Assembly (NCBI RefSeq): GCF_000935125.1
Contig: NZ_JRKI01000026.1
Span: 372,001 to 436,000, forward strand
DNA from: Streptomyces natalensis ATCC 27448
GTDB lineage: Bacteria > Actinomycetota > Actinomycetes > Streptomycetales > Streptomycetaceae
DNA: 64,000 nt
Direction of reading: 5' to 3'
Made by a program: the position numbers and the translations under genes. Shown piece by piece: positions 8,524-17,664 of the stretch. Positions within the stretch are counted from its first letter, which is position 1; every line of letters starts with the position of its first letter. The notes under the pieces were generated by a model. It saw only the letters and a program-made list of their open reading frames with translations. It did not search any database and was not told the DNA's origin.

Positions 8524-8568
8524 CCACCGAAGCCACCGAAGCCACCGAAGCCACCGAAGCCACCGAAG
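8524..8568 (+). repeat. Five tandem copies of a 9-bp unit next to the GH85 ribosome site
   Basis: CCACCGAAG is repeated five times without mismatch, and the last unit supplies the GAAG of the GAAGGAG ribosome-binding site before the GH85 ATG. The array is non-coding, between the GH5 stop and the GH85 start. Confidence 0.95.
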
Positions 8569-8576
8569 GAGCCTCC

Positions 8577-10652
8577 ATGTCCCCGCACCCCCGGCCGCCG
8601 TCCCGCCGCCGTGTGCTCCTGGCCGGGGCGGGCGCGGCGGCCGCGCTGCTCGGTCCCGCGCCCGCCGCGGGGGCCACCGGGCGCCGCGGCGCGGCCGACT
8701 CCTTGCAGCCGTACGCGTCGTACTGGTTCCCCGACTCGCTGCCGCCGGGCGCGCCGGGGGACGGCATCACCTGGCGGAGCCTGGCCGACTGGACACCCGA
8801 GGGCGACCGGGATCTGGCGTTCAATGCCGCCTCCGTGCCGCTGGCCGAGCGGTTCACGCCGGTCCCGGCGAACACCACGGCCCGCGCCGGTCAGGCCCGG
8901 ATCAGCGCGCTGGCGGCCTTCGACCACACCGCGGGCAATCCGTCGCAGGGCTCGGCCACCGCCGATTTCTACGCGCCGACGCACTGGGCCTACCTCGATG
9001 AGCTGGTCTTCTGGGGCGGTTCGTCCGGCGAGGGCCTGATCCTGGCCCCGAACGCCCCGGTGACCGATGCGGCGCACCGCAACGGGGTCCCCGTCCTGGG
9101 TACGGTCTTTCTGCCGCCGAGCGCCTTCGGCGGCGATCTGCGCTGGACCCGCGATCTGGTGCAGCGGGACGCGGCCGGGGGCTTTCCGCTCGCCGCGCAG
9201 CTGGTGCGGGTCGCGGCCGCGTACGGCTTCGACGGCTGGTTCGTCAACGCCGAGACCGACGGCGGGGATGCCGCGCTGGCCGACCGGATGCGCGGCTTCC
9301 TCAAGGCGCTGCGCGCCGCGGGCGGCGCCCGGGGGCTGCGGATCACCTGGTACGACGCGCTGAACACCACCGGCGAGGTCGGCTGGCAGGGCGCGCTCGA
9401 TGCGCTCAACCGGCCGTTCTTCCAGGACGCCACGGGCCCGGTCGCCGATGGGCTGTTCCTGGACTTCCGCTGGAGCGCGCGGTCGCTGGCGGATTCGGGG
9501 CGGCTGGCGGAGCGGCTGGGCCGTAGCCGCTACGACCTGTGGGCCGGGGTCGATGTGGAGTCGGCGGGCTGGGACTCCCCCGTCGACTGGGACGCGATCG
9601 TCCCCGCCGACGGCGCGCAGGTGGTCTCGTACGGCTTCTACCGGCCCGAATGGACGCTCCACCACCTCCCCCAGGGGCGTACCCCGGGCGATTTCCACGC
9701 CGCGGACGACCGGTTCTGGTGCGGTGAGCGGCTCGATCCGGCCAGGCCGGGCGGCGGCAGCGGGTGGCGGGCGCCCGCGGCGGCGGTCGCCGACCGGTCG
9801 ACGCTCACCGCGCTGCCGTTCGCGACCACCTTCAATACCGGGCACGGTCTGCGCTGGTACGAGGAAGGGGTAGCGACCTCCCCCGCGCCGTGGAACCACC
9901 TCGGGCTCCAGGACCGGCTGCCGCCCCGCCGCTGGTCGGTGCGGACCGCGGGCCGGCGCCCGCGGCTCTCCCTGGACTTCGCGGACGCCTGGCGCGGCGG
10001 CAGCAGCCTGCTGGTACGGGGCGGGCTCGACGCCCCGGCGACCGTGGAGCTGTTCCCCGCCCGGCTGCCGGCCGACGGGGACACGGTCGTCGAAATGACG
10101 CACCGCGTCGATGCGGCGTCGGGTCCGGTCGCCGTCGAGGTGGCCGTCGCGCTGCGCGAGCCGTCGGCGCCGGGCGCGCCCGCACCGTACGCCTTTCTGC
10201 CCGCCGGCACGGTCGAGGCGGGCGGCGGCTGGCGGACCGTGTCCGTCCCGCTGGCCGCGCTCGGCCCCGGCGTGCTGCACTCCCTGGGCGTACGGCTGAG
10301 CGGCCGGGGCACCGGCGCGGTGGCCTGGCGGCTGGGGGCGCTGGCGGTCCGTTCGGCCGCCGTCCGCCCGGCCGCACCCGCCGGGCTGCGGGTCACCGGG
10401 GCGGCCACCGCGGACGGGACGGTGTCCCTGCGGCTCGGCTGGCGGCGCGCCCCCGGACCCATACGCCACTACGCGCTGCACCGCACCCTCCCGGACGGCA
10501 GCCGCCGCTTCCTCGGCGGGACCTGCGGCGCCGCGTTCCACGTCCCGGGCCTGCGCCGCGAGGGGAACGAGCAGGCCGTCCGGCTCGCCGTCTGCGCCAT
10601 ATCCGAGCTGTTCACCGCCTCGGATCCCGCCGAGACCACCCATCCCTGGTAG
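8577..10652 (+). CDS. GH85 endo-beta-N-acetylglucosaminidase (Tat-exported)
   Basis: A 691-residue ENGase predicted to cut the chitobiose core of asparagine-linked glycans outside the cell, releasing an oligosaccharide with one GlcNAc. A twin-arginine signal (SRRRVLLAG, residues 9-17) and an Ala-rich core precede the catalytic domain. The hallmark Asn-x-Glu pair is in WFVNAETDGG (Asn224, Glu226), and family motifs YASYWFP and LFLDFRW are present. The C-terminal part (about 430-690) holds beta-sandwich accessory domains, including one resembling fibronectin type III. Its start follows GAAGGAG. It would supply the substrate for the ABC importer upstream and the two intracellular mannosidases. 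Confidence 0.9.
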   Translation: MSPHPRPPSRRRVLLAGAGAAAALLGPAPAAGATGRRGAADSLQPYASYWFPDSLPPGAPGDGITWRSLADWTPEGDRDLAFNAASVPLAERFTPVPANTTARAGQARISALAAFDHTAGNPSQGSATADFYAPTHWAYLDELVFWGGSSGEGLILAPNAPVTDAAHRNGVPVLGTVFLPPSAFGGDLRWTRDLVQRDAAGGFPLAAQLVRVAAAYGFDGWFVNAETDGGDAALADRMRGFLKALRAAGGARGLRITWYDALNTTGEVGWQGALDALNRPFFQDATGPVADGLFLDFRWSARSLADSGRLAERLGRSRYDLWAGVDVESAGWDSPVDWDAIVPADGAQVVSYGFYRPEWTLHHLPQGRTPGDFHAADDRFWCGERLDPARPGGGSGWRAPAAAVADRSTLTALPFATTFNTGHGLRWYEEGVATSPAPWNHLGLQDRLPPRRWSVRTAGRRPRLSLDFADAWRGGSSLLVRGGLDAPATVELFPARLPADGDTVVEMTHRVDAASGPVAVEVAVALREPSAPGAPAPYAFLPAGTVEAGGGWRTVSVPLAALGPGVLHSLGVRLSGRGTGAVAWRLGALAVRSAAVRPAAPAGLRVTGAATADGTVSLRLGWRRAPGPIRHYALHRTLPDGSRRFLGGTCGAAFHVPGLRREGNEQAVRLAVCAISELFTASDPAETTHPW

Positions 10653-10703
10653 CCCCCACGCATCCCGCCGTCGGACACCCGACTCTTCCAACGGAGCCGC
10701 CCC

Positions 10704-13700
10704 ATGCATGACGATCGCGCCCTGATCGAAGCCCGTCTCGCCCGTGTGCTCACCGAACGCATCCGGCCCGCGCTGTATCCGCAGTCGGTACCCCTGGAGG
10801 TGGCGGCCTGGGTCGCGCCGGGTGACCCCGTGCCGGTGGCGGAGGGACTGGCGGCCGCGCACAGCCCGATTGCGGTGGGCGACTCATGGGGTGCGCCCTG
10901 GGCGACGACATGGTTCAAGGTGACGGGCCGGGTGCCGCGGGAATGGGCCGGGCGCACCGTGGAGGCGGTGCTGGACCTGGGGTTCGACGAGCGGATGCCG
11001 GGCTTCCAGTGCGAGGCGCTCGTGTACGCGCCCGACGGCAGCCCGGTCAAGGGTCTCAATCCGCGCAATCAGTGGGTGCGGGTGGGTACGCCGGTCCGCG
11101 GCGGCGAACGCGTCGAGTGGCATCTGGAAGCCGCGTCCAACCCCGTGATCCTGGGCGTCCCACCCTTCCGGCCAACGGCGTTGGGCGATCCGGAGACGGC
11201 GGGCAGCGCGCCGCTGTACCGGCTGGCGCGCCTGGATCTGGCGGTGTTCGACACCGCGGTGTGGGAGCTGATCCAGGATCTGGAGGTGCTCGGCGAGCTG
11301 ATGGCGGAGCTGCCGGTGGACGCGCCGCGGCGTTGGGAGGTGCTACGGGCCATCGGGCGGGCGCTGGATGCCGTGGACCTGCGGGACGTGGGCGGGTCGG
11401 CGGAGGGGGCCCGTGCGGAACTGCACGAGGTGCTGGCGGCGCCCGCGGCGGCGTCCGCGCACCGGATCAGCGCGGTGGGTCATGCGCATATCGACTCGGC
11501 GTGGCTGTGGCCGCTGCGGGAGACCGTACGGAAGGTGGCGCGGACCACGGCGAACATGACGGCGCTGCTGGCGGACGAGCCGGAGTTCGTCTACGCCATG
11601 TCGCAGGCGCAGCAGTACGCCTGGATCAAGGAGCACCGCCCGGAGGTCTATGCCCGGGTCCAGCAGGCGGTCGCCGAGGGGCGGTTCGTACCGGCGGGCG
11701 GGATGTGGGTGGAATCGGACACCAATATGCCCGGGTCGGAGGCGATGGCCCGGCAGTTCGTCCACGGAAAGCGGTTCTTCCTGGAGGAATTCGGCATCGA
11801 GAACGACGAGGTGTGGCTGCCGGACACGTTCGGCTTCGCCGCGGGACTGCCGGGGATCATCAAGGCGGCGGGGTCGAAGTGGCTGCTGACCCAGAAGATC
11901 TCCTGGAGCCGGACAAATGCCTTTCCGCATCACACCTTCCGCTGGGAGGGCATCGACGGCACCCGGATCTTCACCCACTTCCCGCCGGTGGACACCTACA
12001 ACTGCCGGCTGTCGGGCACCGAACTCGCCCATGCGGCACGGAACTTCAGGGACAAGGGGGTCGCCCGGCACTCGCTGGCGCCGACCGGCTGGGGCGACGG
12101 CGGGGGCGGCACCACCCGGGAGATGGTCGCCAAGGCCCGCCGGCTGCGCGATCTGGACGGTTCGCCGGTGGTGCGGTGGGAGAAGCCCGCCGATTTCTTC
12201 GCCACGGCCCAGGCGGAGTATCCCCAGGCGCCGGTGTGGGTGGGCGAGTTGTATCTGGAGCTGCACCGCGGGACGCTCACCAGCCAGGCGCGCACCAAAC
12301 GCGGCAACCGCCGCAGCGAGCAGCTGCTGCACGAGGCCGAACTGTGGTCGGCAACGGCCGCGGTGCTGCGCCAACACCCGTATCCCTATGCCGCGTTGGA
12401 CCGGCTGTGGAAGACCGTGCTGCTGCACCAGTTCCATGACATCCTGCCGGGCTCCTCCATCGCCTGGGTGCACCGGGAGGCCGAGCGGACGTATGCCGCG
12501 GTGGCCGCCGAGCTCGAAGAGATCATCGGCGCGGCGCTGGGCGCGCTGGCGGGCGGCGGGAGCACGGAACTCACGGCGAACGCGGCACCGCACGCCCGCT
12601 CCGGGATCGCCGCCGGCGCCCTCGGGGTGGCGGCGACCGAAGGTCCCGAGGTACGCGCCGTGCCGCGGCCCGCCTGCGGATTCACCCTCGACAACGGCCT
12701 GCTGCGCATCGAGATCGACGCCCGCGGCCTGGTCGTCTCGGCCTACGACCACGACTCGGACCGGGAGGCCGTCGCCCCCGGCTGCGCCGCCAATCTGCTC
12801 CAGATCCACCCCGACTTCCCGAACATGTGGGACGCCTGGGACGTGGATTCCTTCTACCGCAATGTCGTCACCGACCTCACCGAGGCGGACGAGGTGGGGC
12901 TGCGGACCGCGTCGCCGAGCGGCGCGACGGTACGCGTCGCCCGCTCCTTCGGCGCCTCGCACGTCACCCAGGACCTGACCCTGGCCCGCGGTCAGCGGCG
13001 GCTCGATATCGCCACCGACGTCGACTGGCACGAGACGGAGACCTTCCTCAAGGCCGCCTTCCCCCTGGATCTGCACGCCGAACGGTATGCCGCGGAAACC
13101 CAGTTCGGGCATCTGTACCGCCCCACGCACACCAACACCAGCTGGGAGGCCGCCAAGTTCGAGGTCTGTGCGCACCGCTTCGTCCACGCGGCGGAACCGG
13201 GCTGGGGCGTCGCCCTCGTCAATGACTGTCTCTACGGCCATGACCTGACCCGCGCCGTCCGGGACGGCGACGAGGGCGATCACGGTACGACCACCACCGT
13301 ACGGCTGTCCCTGCTGCGCGCCCCGCGCTTCCCCGACCCGGAGACCGATCAGGGCCCGCACCACTTCCGCTGTGCCCTGGTGCCCGGCGCCGGGATCGGC
13401 GATGCCGTGCGCGAAGGGCATCGCATCAACCTCCCCGAGCGGCGCCTGACCGGCTCCGGCCCGGTGGCGCCCCTGGTCGCGGTGGACAATGACGCCACGG
13501 TCGTCACGGCCGTCAAACTCGCCGACGATACGAGCGGCGATGTGGTCGTCCGCCTCCACGAGGCCCACGGCGGTCGGGCCACCGCCACCCTCACCACCGC
13601 CTTCGGCCTGTCCGACGCGCTCGCCACGGACCTGCTGGAGCGGCCGACGGACGACGGCCCGGCGCTGGAGCGAGCGGGGAACACCGTCCGGATGGCGCTG

Positions 13701-13757
13701 CGGCCGTTCCAGATCGTCACCCTGCGGCTGGTGCGGCAAGGCCGGGGCGCGGCGTAA
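10704..13757 (+). CDS. GH38 alpha-mannosidase
   Basis: A 1017-residue retaining alpha-mannosidase without a signal peptide, so probably cytoplasmic. The zinc-binding HAHIDSAWLWPLRET motif lies near residue 258. The nucleophile Asp is in WLPDTFGFAAGLPG near residue 373. The FHDILPGSSIAWV helix and the C-terminal beta domain are present, and the length fits the family. It is the last gene of the operon, 51 bp after GH85, with GGAG before the ATG. Its likely role is trimming alpha-mannosyl residues of imported high-mannose fragments before the GH5 enzyme splits the Man-GlcNAc core. Confidence 0.93.
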   Translation: MHDDRALIEARLARVLTERIRPALYPQSVPLEVAAWVAPGDPVPVAEGLAAAHSPIAVGDSWGAPWATTWFKVTGRVPREWAGRTVEAVLDLGFDERMPGFQCEALVYAPDGSPVKGLNPRNQWVRVGTPVRGGERVEWHLEAASNPVILGVPPFRPTALGDPETAGSAPLYRLARLDLAVFDTAVWELIQDLEVLGELMAELPVDAPRRWEVLRAIGRALDAVDLRDVGGSAEGARAELHEVLAAPAAASAHRISAVGHAHIDSAWLWPLRETVRKVARTTANMTALLADEPEFVYAMSQAQQYAWIKEHRPEVYARVQQAVAEGRFVPAGGMWVESDTNMPGSEAMARQFVHGKRFFLEEFGIENDEVWLPDTFGFAAGLPGIIKAAGSKWLLTQKISWSRTNAFPHHTFRWEGIDGTRIFTHFPPVDTYNCRLSGTELAHAARNFRDKGVARHSLAPTGWGDGGGGTTREMVAKARRLRDLDGSPVVRWEKPADFFATAQAEYPQAPVWVGELYLELHRGTLTSQARTKRGNRRSEQLLHEAELWSATAAVLRQHPYPYAALDRLWKTVLLHQFHDILPGSSIAWVHREAERTYAAVAAELEEIIGAALGALAGGGSTELTANAAPHARSGIAAGALGVAATEGPEVRAVPRPACGFTLDNGLLRIEIDARGLVVSAYDHDSDREAVAPGCAANLLQIHPDFPNMWDAWDVDSFYRNVVTDLTEADEVGLRTASPSGATVRVARSFGASHVTQDLTLARGQRRLDIATDVDWHETETFLKAAFPLDLHAERYAAETQFGHLYRPTHTNTSWEAAKFEVCAHRFVHAAEPGWGVALVNDCLYGHDLTRAVRDGDEGDHGTTTTVRLSLLRAPRFPDPETDQGPHHFRCALVPGAGIGDAVREGHRINLPERRLTGSGPVAPLVAVDNDATVVTAVKLADDTSGDVVVRLHEAHGGRATATLTTAFGLSDALATDLLERPTDDGPALERAGNTVRMALRPFQIVTLRLVRQGRGAA

Positions 13758-13817
13758 CGGCCCTGGTCACGGCAGGTGGTACGGCGAGCCGCGCGGGGTG
13801 TCGGCTGTCGGGACGGG

Positions 13818-14027
13818 TCATCTGGGTTCGGCCGGCCGGGGTGGCGCCGGGGACGCGTCATGGCGCAGTTCGGCGGCCGGGTCCAGGCCCAGCATGTCCA
13901 TCAGCAGCGACAGATCGTCCGCATCCCGCGCACGGCCGGCCAGCGCCCTTCGGGCGCGGCGCCGTTGCTCATGGGTGGGCATCCGGCGCGGCGCGGTGTC
14001 ATCGGCAGTGCAGTGTTCATCGCTCAC
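13818..14027 (-). CDS. Small hypothetical protein
   Basis: A predicted 69-residue basic protein. The best segment is an Arg/Ala helix (HEQRRRARRALAGRARD) followed by DLSLLMDMLGLDPAAEL. It has no membrane segment or known motif. The GTG start is tentative with a weak GAG-type ribosome site; an ATG at 13982 would give 54 residues. It is convergent with the GH38 gene. Similar small helical proteins occur in streptomycetes (recollection), but function is unknown and it could be non-coding. Confidence 0.45.
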   Translation of the reverse strand: MSDEHCTADDTAPRRMPTHEQRRRARRALAGRARDADDLSLLMDMLGLDPAAELRHDASPAPPRPAEPR

Positions 14028-14219
14028 CGCTGCATTCTCGGCCGGGGGGCGGCGCGCTGCCCGTCGGGCGGGCCGGCGGGCCGCCGTCCGCAGGGCCCGG
14101 CCCGGTGCGGTCCGTACGGGTGACCGCGGCGGGTGCGCGGGGCCGTGGCGCGCGGATGCATACCGGGAGGCCGGGGGTGATGCTGGAGAGACGGGGGATT
14201 GTGGTGAGGAGGGTGCTCC

Positions 14220-14417
14220 ATGTCCGTGATGGACAAGCTCAAGCAGCTGCTGAAGGGCCATGAAGACCAGGCCGGCCAGGGCGTCGACAAGGCCGGGGAC
14301 TTCGTCGACGAGAAGACCCAGGGCAAGTACAGCGGCCAGACCGACACGGCCCAGGACAAGCTCAAGGAACAGCTCGGCGGCATGGACCAGGACCGGGACA
14401 ACCCGCCACAGCAGTGA
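14220..14417 (+). CDS. Small MT0933/Rv0909-like antitoxin-family protein
   Basis: A 65-residue hydrophilic protein (MDKLKQLLKGHEDQAGQ, then DKAGDFVDEKTQGKYSGQ) matching the actinobacterial MT0933-like antitoxin family, also seen as a stress/CsbD-like helical protein. The start follows GAGGAGGG. No toxin gene is adjacent, so a toxin-antitoxin function is doubtful here. Such solo copies are common in Streptomyces. Confidence 0.75.
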   Translation: MSVMDKLKQLLKGHEDQAGQGVDKAGDFVDEKTQGKYSGQTDTAQDKLKEQLGGMDQDRDNPPQQ

Positions 14418-14560
14418 TCACGGCCCGTCTCCGGGGGCTCGTACGCCGAACGGGTGACCATCACCCCGTGCTGCGGCCTCCCGCGCGGGTCGTGCGTGCG
14501 CCGGACACGCCATGGCGCCCGCTCCCGGCACGGGACGGGCGCCATGGTGCGGGCCGGTGA

Positions 14561-14770
14561 TCAGGCCGGGCAGATGTTCTCCGCCTGGGGGCCCTTCTGG
14601 CCCTGGGTGACGTCGAAGGTCACCTTCTGGCCTTCCTGAAGCTCACGGAAGCCCGCGGCTTGGATGTTCGAATAGTGCGCGAAAACGTCGGCGCCGCCGC
14701 CGTCCTGTGCAATGAATCCGAAGCCTTTCTCGGAGTTGAACCACTTCACGACGCCGCTGCTGCTGGCCAT
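14561..14770 (-). CDS. Cold-shock domain protein
   Basis: A 69-residue single cold-shock domain that binds single-stranded RNA/DNA. RNP-1 is KGFGFIAQD and RNP-2 is VFAHYS, in a full CspA-type barrel ending QKGPQAENICPA. The ATG is preceded by GAAGGAGACAGG. It is monocistronic with a leader of at least 100 nt, as usual for csp genes. Confidence 0.95.
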   Translation of the reverse strand: MASSSGVVKWFNSEKGFGFIAQDGGGADVFAHYSNIQAAGFRELQEGQKVTFDVTQGQKGPQAENICPA

Positions 14771-15000
14771 ATCCCTGTCTCCTTCGTGACAAAACGGGCT
14801 TGAATCGGCTTCCGCGCGATGCGGAACCCGGAGGTGATCGCCCTGGTCCGGAGACGCACTGCACAGCAAGAACGCCCGTGAATGCGACACGGGCGTCCGG
14901 CACTTCGGAACCACGACAGCTGATCAGGACGCTACACCGAGTGGCGCCCATCCGCGCGCAATGGCCATCATTGCGGCGGGCCGGTCAAGTGCCGGGGACC

Positions 15001-16701
15001 TCACCGCAGTCCGGGCAGGCTCCGCAATTCCCCGGTCCGCAGCAGACGGGCCAGCGCCACGAAGACCAGCGCCAAGGTGCCCCCGCCCGCGGCCAGGGAC
15101 AGCGCCGGGGTCCAGCCGGCCGGCACCGGAACGCCGGTGCAGGCGCGCGCCACCAGCCAGCCGAGGGCACCGGCCACGGCGGCGGACGCGGTCAGCTTGC
15201 CGTAGGTGCGGCACAGCCGGCGGCCGTCCAGGCGGCCGGAGAGCCGGCGGCGCAGCAGCAGCGCGGTGGCCAGCATGCCGATCCCGTACGCGACGGCATA
15301 GGCGGCGGCCATTCCGGTGACCGCCCAGCGGACCGGCAGGAAGGCGTGGCAGGCGGCGGCGAGCGCGATGTTGACGGCGGCCATGCCGACGGCCATCCAG
15401 AACGGCGTCCGGGTGTCCTCGAAGGCGTAGAAACCGCGCAGCAGCAGATACTGCCCGGAGAACGGGATCAGGCCGAGGCCGAAGGCCTGGAGCATGTGGC
15501 CCGTGGGGGCGACGGTCGTGGCGTCCACGGCGCCGTGGCCGTAGAGGAGTTGGGCGATCTGCGGGCCGAGGGCCAGGAAGAGGAACGCGGCCGGGACGAT
15601 CAGGACGCCGGAGACGCGCAGCGCGCGGGAGAGTTCGTCGCGCAGATCGTCCGGGCGGTTGTCGGCGGCCGCGCGGCTCATCCGCGGCAGCAGGGCCGTG
15701 ACCAGCGAGACGGTGACGAGGGACTGCGGCAGGTTCCAGATGTTCTGGGCCATGGAATAGGCCGTGTATCCGACACCGGCATAGGGAAGTTGCAGGTCCG
15801 CGGCGCCGGCGAAGCGGGAGACGACGGTCATCGCGGCGAGGTTGGCGAGCACCAGCAGCAGGGTCCAGCGGGCGGCGACGATGCTCTTGCGCAGGCCGTG
15901 GCCGCGCCAGTCGAACCGCGGCCGGAAGCGGAATCCGGCGGCCCGGACGAAGGGGATCAGGGCCAGGCCCTGGAGGGCGATTCCGCCGGTGGTGGCCAGG
16001 CCCAGGAGGTCGATCTGGCCGGGCGTGATCTCCTGGACGCGGTCGGGGCCGGTCAGCAGGCCCATGTAGAGGCCGAACATCGCGATCAGCACGAGGTTGT
16101 TGAGGACGGGCGTCCACATCATCGCGCCGAACTCGCTCCGGGCGTTGAGGACTTGGCCGAAAATGAAGAACAGGCCGTAGAAGAAGATCTGCGGGAGGAG
16201 GAAGCGGGCGAAGACGACGGTGAGCTCGAAGGCGGCGTGGGACGTGGGGGTGTCGGGGACGAAGAGCGCGACGATTCCGGGCGCGGCCCACACCGCGAGC
16301 GCCGTCCCGACCGCCAGCACGCTCAGCACGAGGGTGACCAGCCGCTGCTCGAAGGCCCGGCCGCCGTCGGCGTGCTCGGCCCTGGCCCGTACGAGCTGGG
16401 GCACCAGGACGGCGTTCAGGGCGCCGCCGATCAGCAGGGTGTAGATGCTCATCGGGACGGCGTTGGCGATGCCGTACGAGCTCGCGAGCAGACCGGCGCC
16501 CAGCGCGCTGGTCTGGAGTGCCGTGCGGATCAGCCCGGTCACCCGCGAGACCATCGTCCCCGCGGCCATCAGCAGTGACGCCCGCGCGAGCCCGGCCCCC
16601 TTGTCGGGTGCCGCGGATACGGCGTCCCCGTCGGCCCGCTCCCCGTCCACCTGCTGCCCATCGGACGAGGTCACGGTGCGTGTTGTTGTCCCCTCCACCA
16701 T
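15001..16701 (-). CDS. murJ: MurJ/MviN-family lipid II flippase-like membrane protein
   Basis: A 566-residue polytopic protein of the MOP superfamily with about 13-14 membrane helices. It begins ARASLLMAAGTMVSRVTGLIRT, typical of MurJ, and has the ALNAVLVPQLVRAR helix used in lipid II transport. Members move the peptidoglycan precursor across the membrane. Streptomyces genomes have several paralogs, so this may not be the essential copy. TAGATT lies about 7 nt before the ATG with no ribosome site, so the transcript may be leaderless. It is 22 bp downstream of the LigD-pol stop region, on the same strand. Confidence 0.88.
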   Translation of the reverse strand: MVEGTTTRTVTSSDGQQVDGERADGDAVSAAPDKGAGLARASLLMAAGTMVSRVTGLIRTALQTSALGAGLLASSYGIANAVPMSIYTLLIGGALNAVLVPQLVRARAEHADGGRAFEQRLVTLVLSVLAVGTALAVWAAPGIVALFVPDTPTSHAAFELTVVFARFLLPQIFFYGLFFIFGQVLNARSEFGAMMWTPVLNNLVLIAMFGLYMGLLTGPDRVQEITPGQIDLLGLATTGGIALQGLALIPFVRAAGFRFRPRFDWRGHGLRKSIVAARWTLLLVLANLAAMTVVSRFAGAADLQLPYAGVGYTAYSMAQNIWNLPQSLVTVSLVTALLPRMSRAAADNRPDDLRDELSRALRVSGVLIVPAAFLFLALGPQIAQLLYGHGAVDATTVAPTGHMLQAFGLGLIPFSGQYLLLRGFYAFEDTRTPFWMAVGMAAVNIALAAACHAFLPVRWAVTGMAAAYAVAYGIGMLATALLLRRRLSGRLDGRRLCRTYGKLTASAAVAGALGWLVARACTGVPVPAGWTPALSLAAGGGTLALVFVALARLLRTGELRSLPGLR

Positions 16702-16723
16702 GGGAGCAATCTACTGTGCGCCC

Positions 16724-17623
16724 TCACCGGCGGCCGTCGCCGGGCAGCGGGCGGGCGCGTGCCCGGTCGAGGAGCGGGGCGTGCAGATCGCCGTGGCGGG
16801 CGAGGCGGGGCGCGATGTCCTCGAAGCGGAAGGCGAGTTGGGCAGGTTCGGTGCAGGCGGCGATCTCGTCCCAGGTGACCGGAGTGGAGACGGTGGGAAG
16901 CGCGCGGGCGCGCAGGGTGTAGGCGACGGCGGTGGTCTTGGCGGCCGCGTTCTGGGAGAAGTCGATGAAGACCTTGCCGGGGCGCAGGGCGCGGGTCATC
17001 TTGTGCACGACGAGGTCCGGGAGGGCCTTGGCCGCCTCGACGGCGAGGCTTTTGGCGTAGGCCGTGGCCCGCTCCGAGGGGGTCGGCTCGATGGGCACGA
17101 GCAGATGCAGGCCCTTGGCGCCGCTGGTCTTGGCGTGCACCTCCAGTCCGTCCGCGGCCAGCCGCTCGTGCAGCCACTGTGCGGCGGCGCAGCATTCCAC
17201 GATGGTGGCCGGATCGCCGGGGTCGAGATCGAGGACGAGGCGGTCGGCGCACCCCGGCGCCCCGCTGGTCCATTGGGGTGCGTGCAGCTCGACGACCAGG
17301 TTCGCGGCCCACACCAGCGAGGGGAGGTCCTGCACCAGCACCTGGCGGGTGGGCCCGGAGGACGTGTGCGGCACCTCGCAGGTCCGCACCCAGGTGGGGG
17401 CGCCGGGCGGCACGTTCTTGGTGAAGAAGCGCTGGCCGTCGGGCCCGTCGGGATAGCGCAGAAAGGACAGCGGACGGTCGTGGAGGTGCGCGAGCAGCGG
17501 ATCGGCGGTGACGGTGCAGTAGTGCACCACCTCGCCCTTGGTGGTGCCGGTCTGCGGATAGATGACCTTGTGCAGGTTGGTCAGCGAGAGGCGCCGCCCC
17601 TCCACGATGGTGATCGGCGACAT
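16724..17623 (-). CDS. ligD: LigD polymerase-domain protein of non-homologous end joining
   Basis: A 299-residue stand-alone PolDom (archaeo-eukaryotic primase fold) that fills gaps at double-strand breaks. The metal-binding DxD is in RLVLDLDPGD (Asp132, Asp134), and conserved LHKVIYPQTGTTKGEV and KTSGAKGLHLLVPI motifs follow. There is no ligase or phosphoesterase domain, as is usual for split Streptomyces NHEJ systems. It is divergent from ku with only 41 bp between the starts, so the two probably share a control region. Confidence 0.95.
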   Translation of the reverse strand: MSPITIVEGRRLSLTNLHKVIYPQTGTTKGEVVHYCTVTADPLLAHLHDRPLSFLRYPDGPDGQRFFTKNVPPGAPTWVRTCEVPHTSSGPTRQVLVQDLPSLVWAANLVVELHAPQWTSGAPGCADRLVLDLDPGDPATIVECCAAAQWLHERLAADGLEVHAKTSGAKGLHLLVPIEPTPSERATAYAKSLAVEAAKALPDLVVHKMTRALRPGKVFIDFSQNAAAKTTAVAYTLRARALPTVSTPVTWDEIAACTEPAQLAFRFEDIAPRLARHGDLHAPLLDRARARPLPGDGRR

Positions 17624-17664
17624 ACGATGAGAATCCCATGAATCTCCGGCAAAAGGGATGAGCT

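Noticed and set aside
6141..10862. A 1573-codon open frame on the minus strand across the glycan operon
   Set aside because: It is the antisense of real GH5, GH85 and GH38 genes, with Arg/Gly/Pro-rich low-complexity translation typical of high-GC shadow frames.
11343..13739. A 798-codon minus-strand frame opposite the alpha-mannosidase
   Set aside because: It lacks any domain and mirrors GH38 codon positions. The plus strand carries clear catalytic motifs.
14220..14417. A toxin-antitoxin locus around the MT0933-like gene
   Set aside because: No toxin-like gene is adjacent on either strand, and solo copies of this family are common.
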